Source: Enterocloster asparagiformis
Lineage (GTDB): Bacteria; Bacillota; Clostridia; Lachnospirales; Lachnospiraceae
Reading direction: 5' to 3'
NCBI GenBank assembly: GCA_018380885.1
Contig: JAGZSY010000040.1
Coordinates: 1 to 47,653 of the forward strand
Length of the DNA stretch: 47,653 nucleotides
Shown one piece after another: positions 40,642 to 47,653 of this stretch. Both the position numbers and the translations under genes were made by a program. Position 1 is the first letter of the stretch, and every line of letters starts with the position of its first letter. The notes under the pieces were generated by a model. That model made no database searches. It was given only the letters and a program-made list of their open reading frames with translations, and had not been told where the DNA came from.

Positions 40642-42030
40642 ATGAAAACGATCATCAGACACGGTACGATTGTGTCGCCCAGCGAGACATATGAGGCGGA
40701 CATTTTAATCGACGGCGGGAAAATCGCCTGCATCGGCCGGGATATACCGGCCGACGGGGCGGAGGAGATTGAGGCAGGGGGAAAGTATGTGATTCCCGGC
40801 GGCGTGGACGTTCACACGCACATGGATTTACAGGCGGGAAGTTCCCGGGCGGTGGACGATTTCTACGACGGCACGGTGGCGGCGGCCTGTGGGGGGACGA
40901 CCTCCATTGTGGATCACATGGCTTTTGGGCCGGCGGGCTGCAGCCTGCACCACCAGCTGGAGGAATATCATCGGCTGGCGGACGGCAAAGCGGTGATCGA
41001 TTACGGCTTCCACGGCGTGGCCCAGCATCTGAACGGGGAGATTCTGGAAGAGCTGGCGGGTATGATGGCGGACGGCGTGCCCAGCGTCAAGGTGTACATG
41101 ACCTATGATTTTAAAATGAATGACGCTGAGATTTTCCAGATTCTCAGGCGGATGAAGGAGCTGGGCGGCGTCACCGCGTTCCACTGCGAGAACCATGAGA
41201 TCGTGGAGTATTGGAGGCGCACGTACCGGGAAAATGGCGACACGCAGCCCATCTATCACGCCAAGAGCCGCCCCAATCTGGCCGAAGCTGAGGCCGTTGC
41301 CCGGGTGCTGAACCTGGCCCGTCTGGCAGGGGATGCGCCGGTGTACATTGTGCATCTGTCATGCAAGGAGAGCCTGGAGGCGGTGCGGGACGCCAGGCGA
41401 AAGGGGCAGAAAAACATTTTTGTGGAAACATGCCCCCAGTATCTGACGCTGACTGAGGAGAAATACCTGGAGCCGGACGGACTCAAATATATCATGTCCC
41501 CGCCGCTGCGCACCGCCGAGGATTGCGACCGGCTCTGGGAGGGGCTGGCCTGCGGGGATATCCAGGTGGTGGGAACGGATCACTGCCCCTTCAATTACCA
41601 CAAGGAGAAGCAGCTGGGCAAGGACGACTTCACCATGTGCCCCAACGGCGCGCCCGGCGTGGAGGAGCGGATTTGCCTGCTGTTCTCCGAGGGTGTGATG
41701 AAAGACCGCATCACCGTCAACCGCTTTGTGGAGACGATGTGCACCAACCCGGCCCGAATCTACGGGCTGTACCCGCAGAAGGGTATTTTGCAGCCGGGTT
41801 CGGACGGGGATCTGGTGATTCTCGACCCGAACAGGTCGTGGGTGATCACACATGACCGGATGCACAGCGCCGTGGACTACACCGCCTACGAGGGCGTGGA
41901 GGTCCGGGGCGGCATCGACCTGGTGATGCAGCGGGGGCTGGTTGTGGCGAAGGACGGCAGCTTTACCGGCCAAAAAGGAGCAGGGCAATTTATCTGCCGG
42001 AAACCGCTGGCAGCGGATCAGGGCCTTTGA
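40642..42030 (+). CDS. hydA: Dihydropyrimidinase / D-hydantoinase
   Basis: I start at ATG 40642 (MKTIIRHGTIV), giving 462 residues, the family length. It is an amidohydrolase with all binuclear metal ligands: DVHTHMD (His58, His60), the carboxylated Lys150 in VPSVKVYMTYDF, His181 (AFHCEN), His238 (IVHLS) and Asp313 (GTDHCPF). It opens dihydropyrimidine or hydantoin rings to N-carbamoyl amino acids, in pyrimidine breakdown or related reactions in the cytoplasm. No partner dehydrogenase (preTA) or carbamoylase gene is adjacent, so it may act on another cyclic amide. Confidence 0.92.
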   Translation: MKTIIRHGTIVSPSETYEADILIDGGKIACIGRDIPADGAEEIEAGGKYVIPGGVDVHTHMDLQAGSSRAVDDFYDGTVAAACGGTTSIVDHMAFGPAGCSLHHQLEEYHRLADGKAVIDYGFHGVAQHLNGEILEELAGMMADGVPSVKVYMTYDFKMNDAEIFQILRRMKELGGVTAFHCENHEIVEYWRRTYRENGDTQPIYHAKSRPNLAEAEAVARVLNLARLAGDAPVYIVHLSCKESLEAVRDARRKGQKNIFVETCPQYLTLTEEKYLEPDGLKYIMSPPLRTAEDCDRLWEGLACGDIQVVGTDHCPFNYHKEKQLGKDDFTMCPNGAPGVEERICLLFSEGVMKDRITVNRFVETMCTNPARIYGLYPQKGILQPGSDGDLVILDPNRSWVITHDRMHSAVDYTAYEGVEVRGGIDLVMQRGLVVAKDGSFTGQKGAGQFICRKPLAADQGL

Positions 42031-42053
42031 AATTGAAATCATAACAGGAGAAA

Positions 42054-42087
42054 AGCGCCGGGGCCTGCAATGGCTCCTGCGCTTTTT
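42054..42087 (+). terminator. Terminator after the dihydropyrimidinase gene
   Basis: AGCGC...GGGGCC pairs with GGCTCCT...GCGCT (42054-42083), followed by TTTTT. The loop is about TGCAAT. The rest of the gap to 42258 is AT-rich and probably holds the next promoter (TTGAAA near 42164, TATTAT near 42194 at poor spacing). Confidence 0.8.
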
Positions 42088-42257
42088 CCACGGCCGTTGA
42101 TCCGCCCCGGTACCTGCGCCACCCCGACAGACGCCTTTTGAGACAAATTTCCTGTCCTGTCCCGTTGAAACATGATTCTGCTGGCTAAAATAAGTATTAT
42201 AGTGTAAAATATTGAATAGACAGGCGAAAGATAAATTTGCGATAGGAGTTTGAAATC

Positions 42258-43499
42258 ATGAAGAATCCAAGGTTCAAAGGTTATATATATTGGGGCGTGA
42301 CGGCGCTGGCCGTGATCGCCTGCTCGGTGGCGTTCGTATTCTTTCTGCTGGAATTCAGGATGGTGGCCGCGGCGGCCGGAAAGATTGTGAGCGTGCTCAT
42401 GCCGATTATCTACGGCGCGGTGCTGGCATACCTGATGCTGCCTGTTTACAACAAGACCAGGCGGTATATCACGGAGTCCATGAGCGTGAAGGTCAAAAAT
42501 GAGCGGGTGGTCCAGGGCGCAGCAAAGGGCGTGGGAACGCTGGTGAGCCTGCTGCTGCTGATCGCCATAGTGGTGGGGCTGTGCTGGATGATTCTGCCGC
42601 AGATTTACACCAGCATCCTGGGATTGCAGGAGAGCTTTAGCGAGAACATTAACAATCTGTCCATCTGGCTACAGAAGCAGTTAAAGGATAACGAGGCTCT
42701 GGAGCAGATGGTGGTTCCGGTATACGAGCAGATCACGGACAAGCTGGAGACCTGGCTGTACGACACGCTGGTGCCCAACATGTCCATGGTGATCAATATT
42801 CTCTCCAGCGGACTTCTGGGAGTGGTCACCGTGCTGAAGAACAGCCTGATCGGCCTCATCGTCATGGTGTATTTCCTGAATATCAAGGACACGTTTTCGG
42901 CCCAGTCCAAGAAGATCGTTTACAGCCTGTTCCCGTTAAAGCAGGCCAACCGCATCATTGAGGAGGTCCGCTTTACCCACAGCGTGTTCGGCGGGTTTAT
43001 CACCGGAAAGCTGTTAGACTCCCTGATCATCGGCGTGCTGTGCTTTTTCTGCCTGCGCCTGCTGCGGATGCCCTATGTGCTGCTGATCAGCGTGATCATC
43101 GGCGTGACCAACGTGATTCCCTTTTTCGGCCCCTTTATCGGAGCCATCCCCAGCGCGTTCCTGATTCTGCTGGTCAGCCCCATGAAGTGCCTGTACTTTC
43201 TGCTGTTCGTGCTGGTGCTGCAGCAGTTTGACGGAAATATCCTGGGCCCGAAGATACTGGGCGATTCCACAGGACTTCCCAGTTTCTGGGTGCTGTTCTC
43301 CATCCTGCTGTTCGGCGGCCTGTTGGGATTTGTGGGCATGGTGATCGCGGTGCCCACCTTTGCGGTGATCTATCACCTGACCTCGGAATATGTGAACCGC
43401 TGCCTGGAGAAAAAATCGCTGTCCCAGCGCACGGACGATTACCGGGATTTGGACTACATCGATGAGGCGGGCAACGAGTATATTGAGCGGAAAGACTGA
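42258..43499 (+). CDS. AI-2E family transporter (PerM-like membrane protein)
   Basis: A 413-residue membrane protein, with two N-terminal helices (~10-65), one at ~90-115, an extracytoplasmic helical part (~115-190), and a C-terminal bundle of about four to five helices (~215-375) containing VTNVIPFFGPFIGAIPS and the LGDSTGLPSFWVLFSILLFGG segment that mark the family. Members were named for AI-2 export, and others act as Na+/H+ antiporters or sporulation proteins (YtvI-like). Direction and substrate cannot be told. The ArsC-like gene follows 20 bases later. Confidence 0.9.
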   Translation: MKNPRFKGYIYWGVTALAVIACSVAFVFFLLEFRMVAAAAGKIVSVLMPIIYGAVLAYLMLPVYNKTRRYITESMSVKVKNERVVQGAAKGVGTLVSLLLLIAIVVGLCWMILPQIYTSILGLQESFSENINNLSIWLQKQLKDNEALEQMVVPVYEQITDKLETWLYDTLVPNMSMVINILSSGLLGVVTVLKNSLIGLIVMVYFLNIKDTFSAQSKKIVYSLFPLKQANRIIEEVRFTHSVFGGFITGKLLDSLIIGVLCFFCLRLLRMPYVLLISVIIGVTNVIPFFGPFIGAIPSAFLILLVSPMKCLYFLLFVLVLQQFDGNILGPKILGDSTGLPSFWVLFSILLFGGLLGFVGMVIAVPTFAVIYHLTSEYVNRCLEKKSLSQRTDDYRDLDYIDEAGNEYIERKD

Positions 43500-43519
43500 A
43501 CGACAGGGAAGGTGCGACG

Positions 43520-43861
43520 GTGAACATACAGATTTTTGGAAGAGGAAAATGCTTTGACACGAAGAAGGCCCAGCGCTACTTCAAGGAGCGGGGCGTCAAA
43601 TTCCAGTACATTGATCTCAAAGAAAAGGAAATGAGCCGCGGCGAGTTTAAGAGCGTGTGCCAGGCTGTGGGCGGTTACGCCTCCCTGGTGGACGAGCGCG
43701 CCAGGGATCAGGATACTCTGACGCTGCTGCGCTATCTGGCGGAGGAGGACCGGGAGGAGAAGCTGTTCGGCAACCAGCAGCTGATCCGCACGCCGGTGGT
43801 GCGAAACGGAAAATGCGCCACTGTGGGGTATTGCCCGGAGGTTTGGAAGGAGTGGAAATAG
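43520..43861 (+). CDS. ArsC/Spx-like small thioredoxin-fold protein
   Basis: A 113-residue protein with GTG start after CAGGGAAGGTGCGACG. The ArsC-family core is clear: IFGRGKCFDTKKAQRYFKERG with a single N-terminal Cys11, YIDLKEKEMSRGEF, then LIRTPVVRNGK (the cis-Pro region) and ATVGYCPEVWKEW. The usual Spx CxxC is absent. Many such proteins in anaerobes are not true arsenate reductases; no ars genes are nearby. It likely shares a transcript with the membrane protein before it and ends at a terminator. Confidence 0.85.
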   Translation: MNIQIFGRGKCFDTKKAQRYFKERGVKFQYIDLKEKEMSRGEFKSVCQAVGGYASLVDERARDQDTLTLLRYLAEEDREEKLFGNQQLIRTPVVRNGKCATVGYCPEVWKEWK

Positions 43862-43877
43862 ACCGTGATGGAAGGCG

Positions 43878-43905
43878 CCCGGCTGCTGGTCAGCCGGGTA
43901 TTTTT
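43878..43905 (+). terminator. Terminator between the ArsC-like gene and the STAND gene
   Basis: CCCGGCTG (43878-43885) pairs perfectly with CAGCCGGG (43891-43898), loop CTGGT, followed by TATTTTTG. It lies 17 bases after the ArsC-like stop, which separates the STAND gene transcriptionally, yet only ~50 bases remain before that gene for a promoter. Confidence 0.8.
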
Positions 43906-43957
43906 GCAGGTACCGCAATTTGCCGGGCCAAATAACCGGAGAAAGAGAGGGTATGAG

Positions 43958-46900
43958 ATGCCGAATTATAATTTCCACGAAGTATTCCGGTCCCAGCCGC
44001 TGCGCTTTCAACAGTTTGCATGCGCGGTGGTCAGCCAGAAGTCGGGCTGCACATTTCAGCGCTTCGGACCGGGGCCGGACGGGGGCGCAGACGGGCTGTA
44101 CGCCTCTGAGAATGGCGATATGGTTCTGCAGGCCAAGTGCACCTCGGTCAGGGGACGAGGCCTGTTGGGAATGCTGCGCCGGGAGCGGGAGAAGATAGCG
44201 GGGAAAGCGCTCAGCCGGTATATCCTGGTACTGTCGCTGAACTCGGTTTCATGGCAGCAGAAGGAAGCGATCCGGGAGATGATCCCGGAAATCAGGGATA
44301 CGAACGACATTATCACGGGGGAGGATTTAAACGGTTTTTTGGAGCGCCCGGAATATGCCTGGATTGAGCGGGCGTACCCGGAGCTGTGGCTTTCCAGCGC
44401 CAACCAGCTGGAGGAAATTCTGTCAAGGACGATGTCAGGGGAGCTTATGAAGCAGTCCCGCGTAAAGATCAGGCGGATGGAGGAGCAGCAGAAAACATTT
44501 GTCGCGACGAAGATTTTTCAGGAGGCGCTGGAACTTTTAGAGCAGCATCAGCGGGTGATCATATCCGGGGAGCCGGGGGCGGGCAAGACGACCCACGCGG
44601 AATGTCTGGCAAACTATTATATTAAGATCAAGGGATATGAGGAGCTGTATTTTGTCAATTCCTTGAGGGAAATTGAGCGGATTTTGGGGGAGGAGAGCGG
44701 AAGAAAAACCGTGATTGTGTTTGACGATTTCTGGGGACACAATACATTTTCTGAGAGCAGGATTGAGCTGAATTCGGAACGGATGATGGAAGAACTGTTC
44801 CAGTCCCTGAAGTTCTACCCGGACGTCCGGCTGATTTTTACCACCCGGGAATTTGTGCTTCAGCAGGGGCTTCGGCGTTTTACTGAGTTGGACCAGGTCT
44901 GCGGTATCCGGAAGGTCAATTTAAACCTGAGCACCTATTCGCTGGCGCAGAAGGCGGAGATTCTGTACCGCCATCTGGAAGCCTCGGATTTGGAGTACAG
45001 CTATGTGAAGGAGATTTTCAGGAGAGGGGAGCACATTGTCCGCAGCCCTGCTTACAGCCCGCGCTCTGTGACCTATTACCTCCAAAACAGTCCGGTGGGA
45101 GAACGGGAACCCTGGGAATACGCGGTTGATCTGCAAAAATATGTGGCGAAGCCCGAAGCGTACTTTGAGAAGATTTTCAAATTGCTGTCATACGGGGCGA
45201 AGCTTATCTGTTTTCTGCTCGTCCTGTCGGAAGAAGAGATACGTGTGGAGAAGGAACTGAAGGCGGGCTTTATGTCGCTGGCGGAGGGGTGCGGTTTAAG
45301 GGTTGAGAAGGAGCGCTATGAGGATTACCTGAGAGAACTGGAGGGGACATTTACAGAGATTAGAAATTCCTTTGACGAGGATGTGCTGGTCCTGGAATTT
45401 CTCAATTATTCCATCCGGGATTTTGTGAGGGATTATCTGAACCGCAACATGGCGGCATTTGAGCCGGTTCTGGTAGAGCAGTGTATTTATTTCAACCATC
45501 TATATTATTTGGCGGACGAGCTTACGGTTTCGGATCAGGGAAAGAAGCGCATCCTCCAACGGCTGATGGAGGAGAGGGATCAGCTGAAATATACATATGT
45601 GTACAATACGGAGGTTGATTTTTGGAACTATCATATGGATGCGGAAACCTATGAATACGATGCGCATAAAATGTGGCAGCTGCTGTTGCTTTATGAAAAG
45701 GAGCGCGACTGTGAGCTGTTTGCTTATTTAAAATCATACTGCGACCGGCTGATATCGGAACTGAACCAGAACCAGCTGGAGCGGTATGGAAGAGAGTGCC
45801 TGGTCAATCTGATTCCGCGCATGTGCGAAAATGGGTACGTGGTTGAGGCGGACAAGCTGCTGGAACCGTTTTTCAGAAATATCAGATGGTCCGAGGAAAT
45901 CAGAAATATGGAATATCTGAGGCCGTGCTGCCCGGAAGAATTTGAAAAATTCTGGAACAGCCACCTGGAAGAAATCCGCCGGAAGCTGCCCCGCCTGATG
46001 CTGGGGGATATTGAATACTGGATGGGGGAATTGGACGGAGATGATCGGATCGATGAGATTCTCACTGACGCCCAGTCCCAAATGGAGCGGTATGGTTTGG
46101 AGTACACAAGGTCCTTTGAGAGACTTCTCTACCGCGCGGCGGAGCGGCCCGTACCTGGAAAAAGAAAGCCGAAAATGGCAGCTCATGAGACAGAGGGGGA
46201 GGAATCGCCTTTTGAAACGGAGCAGCGCATGTTTCAGGAGGTTAGGGACTCCGCCAAAGAATGGCTGATTCCTGAGGAGCGCTATCTGACGTCCGGGGAG
46301 ATCAAAGGTGCTCAGCGGGCCGCGGGGAAGGACTACAGGAAGGGCTATCTCACCAGGGGAAAATTTACCGGGCAGGACTTTTCAATTGTGATGGAATTTC
46401 TGGGGGACCTCGGGCGGCCGCCGGTGGATGAGGAGACTTTTTATGGGAAATTGAAAGCGTACCTTTTAAAGGACTGGGATGATGAGAGCGGGAAAATGAC
46501 GGGGCGCCTGGCGCGGGTGCTGATCGAGAGGGATATATTTTATTTCACGGAAAAAACGCTGGCCGGTCTGCGGGAGGAAAAAGCCATGGCGTCTCTGCCG
46601 GAACGGCTGCTGGCTGCCGGACTGCTTCATAGGACGGGCAAATGGTACAGCTTCTGGAACTGGCCCTTCATGAGCTTCATCGCCCTGGAAGATTTCAGAG
46701 CCATGGGGGATGAGGAAAAGAAACGCTACTATGAGGAGGATTTTTGGGAGCTCCGGTATAAGGGCGAGGAAAACATCTGGATGAAAACGCTGGCGAAGCA
46801 CGACAGGGATTTTAGGAGATATCTGGCAGTGCCGTATTTTGAGGCGTTTCTGTCGGAGGTTGGGCAGGCTGGGAGCGAGAATGAGGCTCAATATGTTTTA

Positions 46901-47245
46901 GAGAAAATGGAGCTGAAAGGATTGGATATGGGAAGCGGATGGGCTCAGGACAGATGGCGGGCGATCATGCACCTTTCGGGCGCGTTGGAGATTTTGTCCG
47001 ATATCGACGAGGACGCTGTCTGGGATATCGACTCTGCCTTCCAGTCCATGCTGGATTTGGAACCTGACAGCTGGGATATTTATAAAACTGAGTCGGGGGG
47101 ACACGAATATGTGGAGGTTCACACACTTCTTCGATCTCAAAAGGGCGTGCATTTCCTTGAAACCAGCGGCTGCTTTGAAAAGGCGTCTGAGCTGCTGGAG
47201 ACGATGAGGCGCTATTTGGTTCAGAAACCGTCGGGGACGCGCTGA
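43958..47245 (+). CDS. PD-(D/E)XK nuclease-STAND NTPase, probable anti-phage sensor/effector
   Basis: I start at ATG 43958 (MPNYNFHEVF) after GAGAGGG, giving 1,095 residues. Residues ~1-130 look like a restriction-endonuclease fold: FQRFGPGPDGGADG (Asp41/Asp45) and VLQAKC (Gln58, Lys60), the D...QxK pattern seen in Mrr-like and nSTAND3-associated nucleases. Residues ~170-400 are a STAND P-loop NTPase: Walker A GEPGAGKTT (204-212), Walker B VIVFDDFWG (252-260), and the sensor-like FTTREF (294-299). Residues ~430-1095 are helical and charged with no named domain, the usual place for a ligand-sensing array. The architecture is that of Avs-like systems: sensing of a phage protein, assembly, and DNA cleavage. 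No partner gene is needed or seen. Confidence 0.85.
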   Translation: MPNYNFHEVFRSQPLRFQQFACAVVSQKSGCTFQRFGPGPDGGADGLYASENGDMVLQAKCTSVRGRGLLGMLRREREKIAGKALSRYILVLSLNSVSWQQKEAIREMIPEIRDTNDIITGEDLNGFLERPEYAWIERAYPELWLSSANQLEEILSRTMSGELMKQSRVKIRRMEEQQKTFVATKIFQEALELLEQHQRVIISGEPGAGKTTHAECLANYYIKIKGYEELYFVNSLREIERILGEESGRKTVIVFDDFWGHNTFSESRIELNSERMMEELFQSLKFYPDVRLIFTTREFVLQQGLRRFTELDQVCGIRKVNLNLSTYSLAQKAEILYRHLEASDLEYSYVKEIFRRGEHIVRSPAYSPRSVTYYLQNSPVGEREPWEYAVDLQKYVAKPEAYFEKIFKLLSYGAKLICFLLVLSEEEIRVEKELKAGFMSLAEGCGLRVEKERYEDYLRELEGTFTEIRNSFDEDVLVLEFLNYSIRDFVRDYLNRNMAAFEPVLVEQCIYFNHLYYLADELTVSDQGKKRILQRLMEERDQLKYTYVYNTEVDFWNYHMDAETYEYDAHKMWQLLLLYEKERDCELFAYLKSYCDRLISELNQNQLERYGRECLVNLIPRMCENGYVVEADKLLEPFFRNIRWSEEIRNMEYLRPCCPEEFEKFWNSHLEEIRRKLPRLMLGDIEYWMGELDGDDRIDEILTDAQSQMERYGLEYTRSFERLLYRAAERPVPGKRKPKMAAHETEGEESPFETEQRMFQEVRDSAKEWLIPEERYLTSGEIKGAQRAAGKDYRKGYLTRGKFTGQDFSIVMEFLGDLGRPPVDEETFYGKLKAYLLKDWDDESGKMTGRLARVLIERDIFYFTEKTLAGLREEKAMASLPERLLAAGLLHRTGKWYSFWNWPFMSFIALEDFRAMGDEEKKRYYEEDFWELRYKGEENIWMKTLAKHDRDFRRYLAVPYFEAFLSEVGQAGSENEAQYVLEKMELKGLDMGSGWAQDRWRAIMHLSGALEILSDIDEDAVWDIDSAFQSMLDLEPDSWDIYKTESGGHEYVEVHTLLRSQKGVHFLETSGCFEKASELLETMRRYLVQKPSGTR

Positions 47246-47294
47246 CTTGAAAATTCCCGCGTGAGATGTAAAAACATCCTCAGGGGGGATTCGT

Positions 47295-47507
47295 TTGAAG
47301 GAGTACATTGAAGAACGGGCCGTAGCCATCGCCAATTACATCATAGACCACAATGTAACGGTGAGGCAGACAGTGAAAAAGTTCGGAATTTCCAAATTTA
47401 CGGTACATACGGTAGTAACAAAATGGAACGGTTGTTGGTTAGGCTGGGATGATATTAATACTGTGCGTAGTAAATGTCAAATAAGACAGCGGATTCCATT
47501 TTTATAA
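47295..47507 (+). pseudogene. spoIIID: Broken spoIIID (sporulation mother-cell DNA-binding regulator)
   Basis: A TTG start after CAGGGGGGA opens a frame beginning MKEYIEERAVAIANYIIDHN, then TVRQTVKKFGISKFTVHT, which is the helix-turn-helix of clostridial SpoIIID (about 80-90 residues when intact). After VVTK the sequence becomes unrelated and stops at 47507. Several helix positions also differ from the usual residues (Val for Ala twice, Phe for Ser in SKSTVH), suggesting decay. SpoIIID controls mother-cell genes with sigma-E. The break coincides with the approach of an AT-rich foreign-looking gene on the other strand, so insertion or recombination here is likely. A second intact copy may exist elsewhere. 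Confidence 0.75.
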
Positions 47508-47653
47508 AAAGCCATCATAATTAGGCCTCTATTTCCTGAAGTTTTAGGAGTTCCTTCTACTACAATGTATTTATGGTTAATATCCCTTACAGCCAGTAAG
47601 GAATTATCCATCTTGTTGCTTAAGCTGTTATAATGATGGAGCAATCGGTATAT
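47477..47653 (-). CDS. Partial unknown gene entering from the right edge
   Basis: On the minus strand a frame is open from the window edge to TGA (47479-47477), giving 58 residues that end NRGLIMMAFYKNGIRCLI. It contains NSLLAVRDINHKYIVVEGTPKTSG. I do not recognise the family. The AT-rich composition contrasts with the STAND gene, and its 3' end overlaps the tail of the broken spoIIID frame. It may be the end of a mobile-element gene, but nothing in these residues proves it. Confidence 0.5.
   Translation of the reverse strand: MYRLLHHYNSLSNKMDNSLLAVRDINHKYIVVEGTPKTSGNRGLIMMAFYKNGIRCLI

Noticed and set aside
43520..43861. Arsenate reductase of an arsenic resistance operon
   Set aside because: No arsR, arsB or acr3-like genes are adjacent; the ArsC fold alone does not show arsenate reduction.
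1..47653. CRISPR array or rRNA genes
   Set aside because: No regularly spaced long repeats of CRISPR type and no rRNA-like sequence were seen.

Overview
This window looks like a chromosomal segment of a GC-moderate, spore-forming anaerobe of the Clostridia, most likely the Lachnospiraceae/Clostridium-clostridioforme-like group. Supporting signs are purine-rich Firmicutes ribosome binding sites, a spoIIID-like gene, a YesMN-type two-component pair, a yybP-ykoY (manganese) riboswitch and small tandem tRNA genes without an encoded CCA. Placement is inferred from gene style only; no rRNA is present.

Layout. (1) 1-9.6 kb is an accessory, partly decayed island that is visibly AT-richer than the rest, apart from the ABC pair at 2.2-5.2 kb. 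It holds the tail of a YhcG-type nuclease, iteron-like repeats, a broken fragment of an RNA uracil methyltransferase, an orphan protein, a 5'-truncated heterodimeric ABC exporter, an AbiH-like/propeller pseudogene, and an intact four-gene cassette: SRA-like HNH endonuclease, NUDIX hydrolase, SWIM zinc finger, and MBL protein with an unassigned N-terminal half. (2) 9.6-17.8 kb carries an intact heterodimeric ABC exporter, a membrane protein, a Crp/Fnr regulator next to an alpha/beta hydrolase, and a DEAD-box helicase. (3) 17.8-23.1 kb (minus strand) carries a sensor kinase/response regulator pair and a CcdA-TlpA-MsrAB operon for repairing oxidised methionine outside the membrane. (4) 23.1-27.3 kb is a manganese-riboswitch-controlled P-type ATPase followed by an ArAE-family membrane protein.

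(5) 27.6-39.6 kb is a long carbohydrate-acid operon. A GntR/FadR regulator with an operator-rich promoter precedes a ribose-type ABC importer, an IolN-like creatininase-family hydrolase, a KduD-like dehydrogenase, a KDPG-type aldolase, a LarA-superfamily protein, a DgoK-type kinase, a CtBP-like 2-hydroxyacid dehydrogenase and a YczE-like membrane protein. Together these suggest uptake of a polyol, cyclitol or sugar acid, ring opening or rearrangement to a 2-keto-3-deoxy acid, phosphorylation, and cleavage to pyruvate and a triose phosphate. No dehydratase and no inositol dehydrogenase are visible, so the exact substrate is open.

(6) 39.6-42 kb has tRNA-Val and tRNA-Pro, a 49-residue protein preceded by a tight cluster of DnaA boxes, and a dihydropyrimidinase. 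(7) 42-47.6 kb has an AI-2E-family membrane protein, an ArsC-like protein, and a 1,095-residue PD-(D/E)XK-STAND NTPase that looks like a single-gene anti-phage sensor/effector. At the right edge a spoIIID-like gene is broken and abuts a foreign-looking partial gene.

Most interesting points: the HNH-NUDIX-SWIM-MBL cassette, the nuclease-STAND protein, the DnaA-box cluster upstream of a tiny gene, the riboswitch with duplicated terminators, the LarA-like enzyme inside a sugar-acid operon, and the broken spoIIID.
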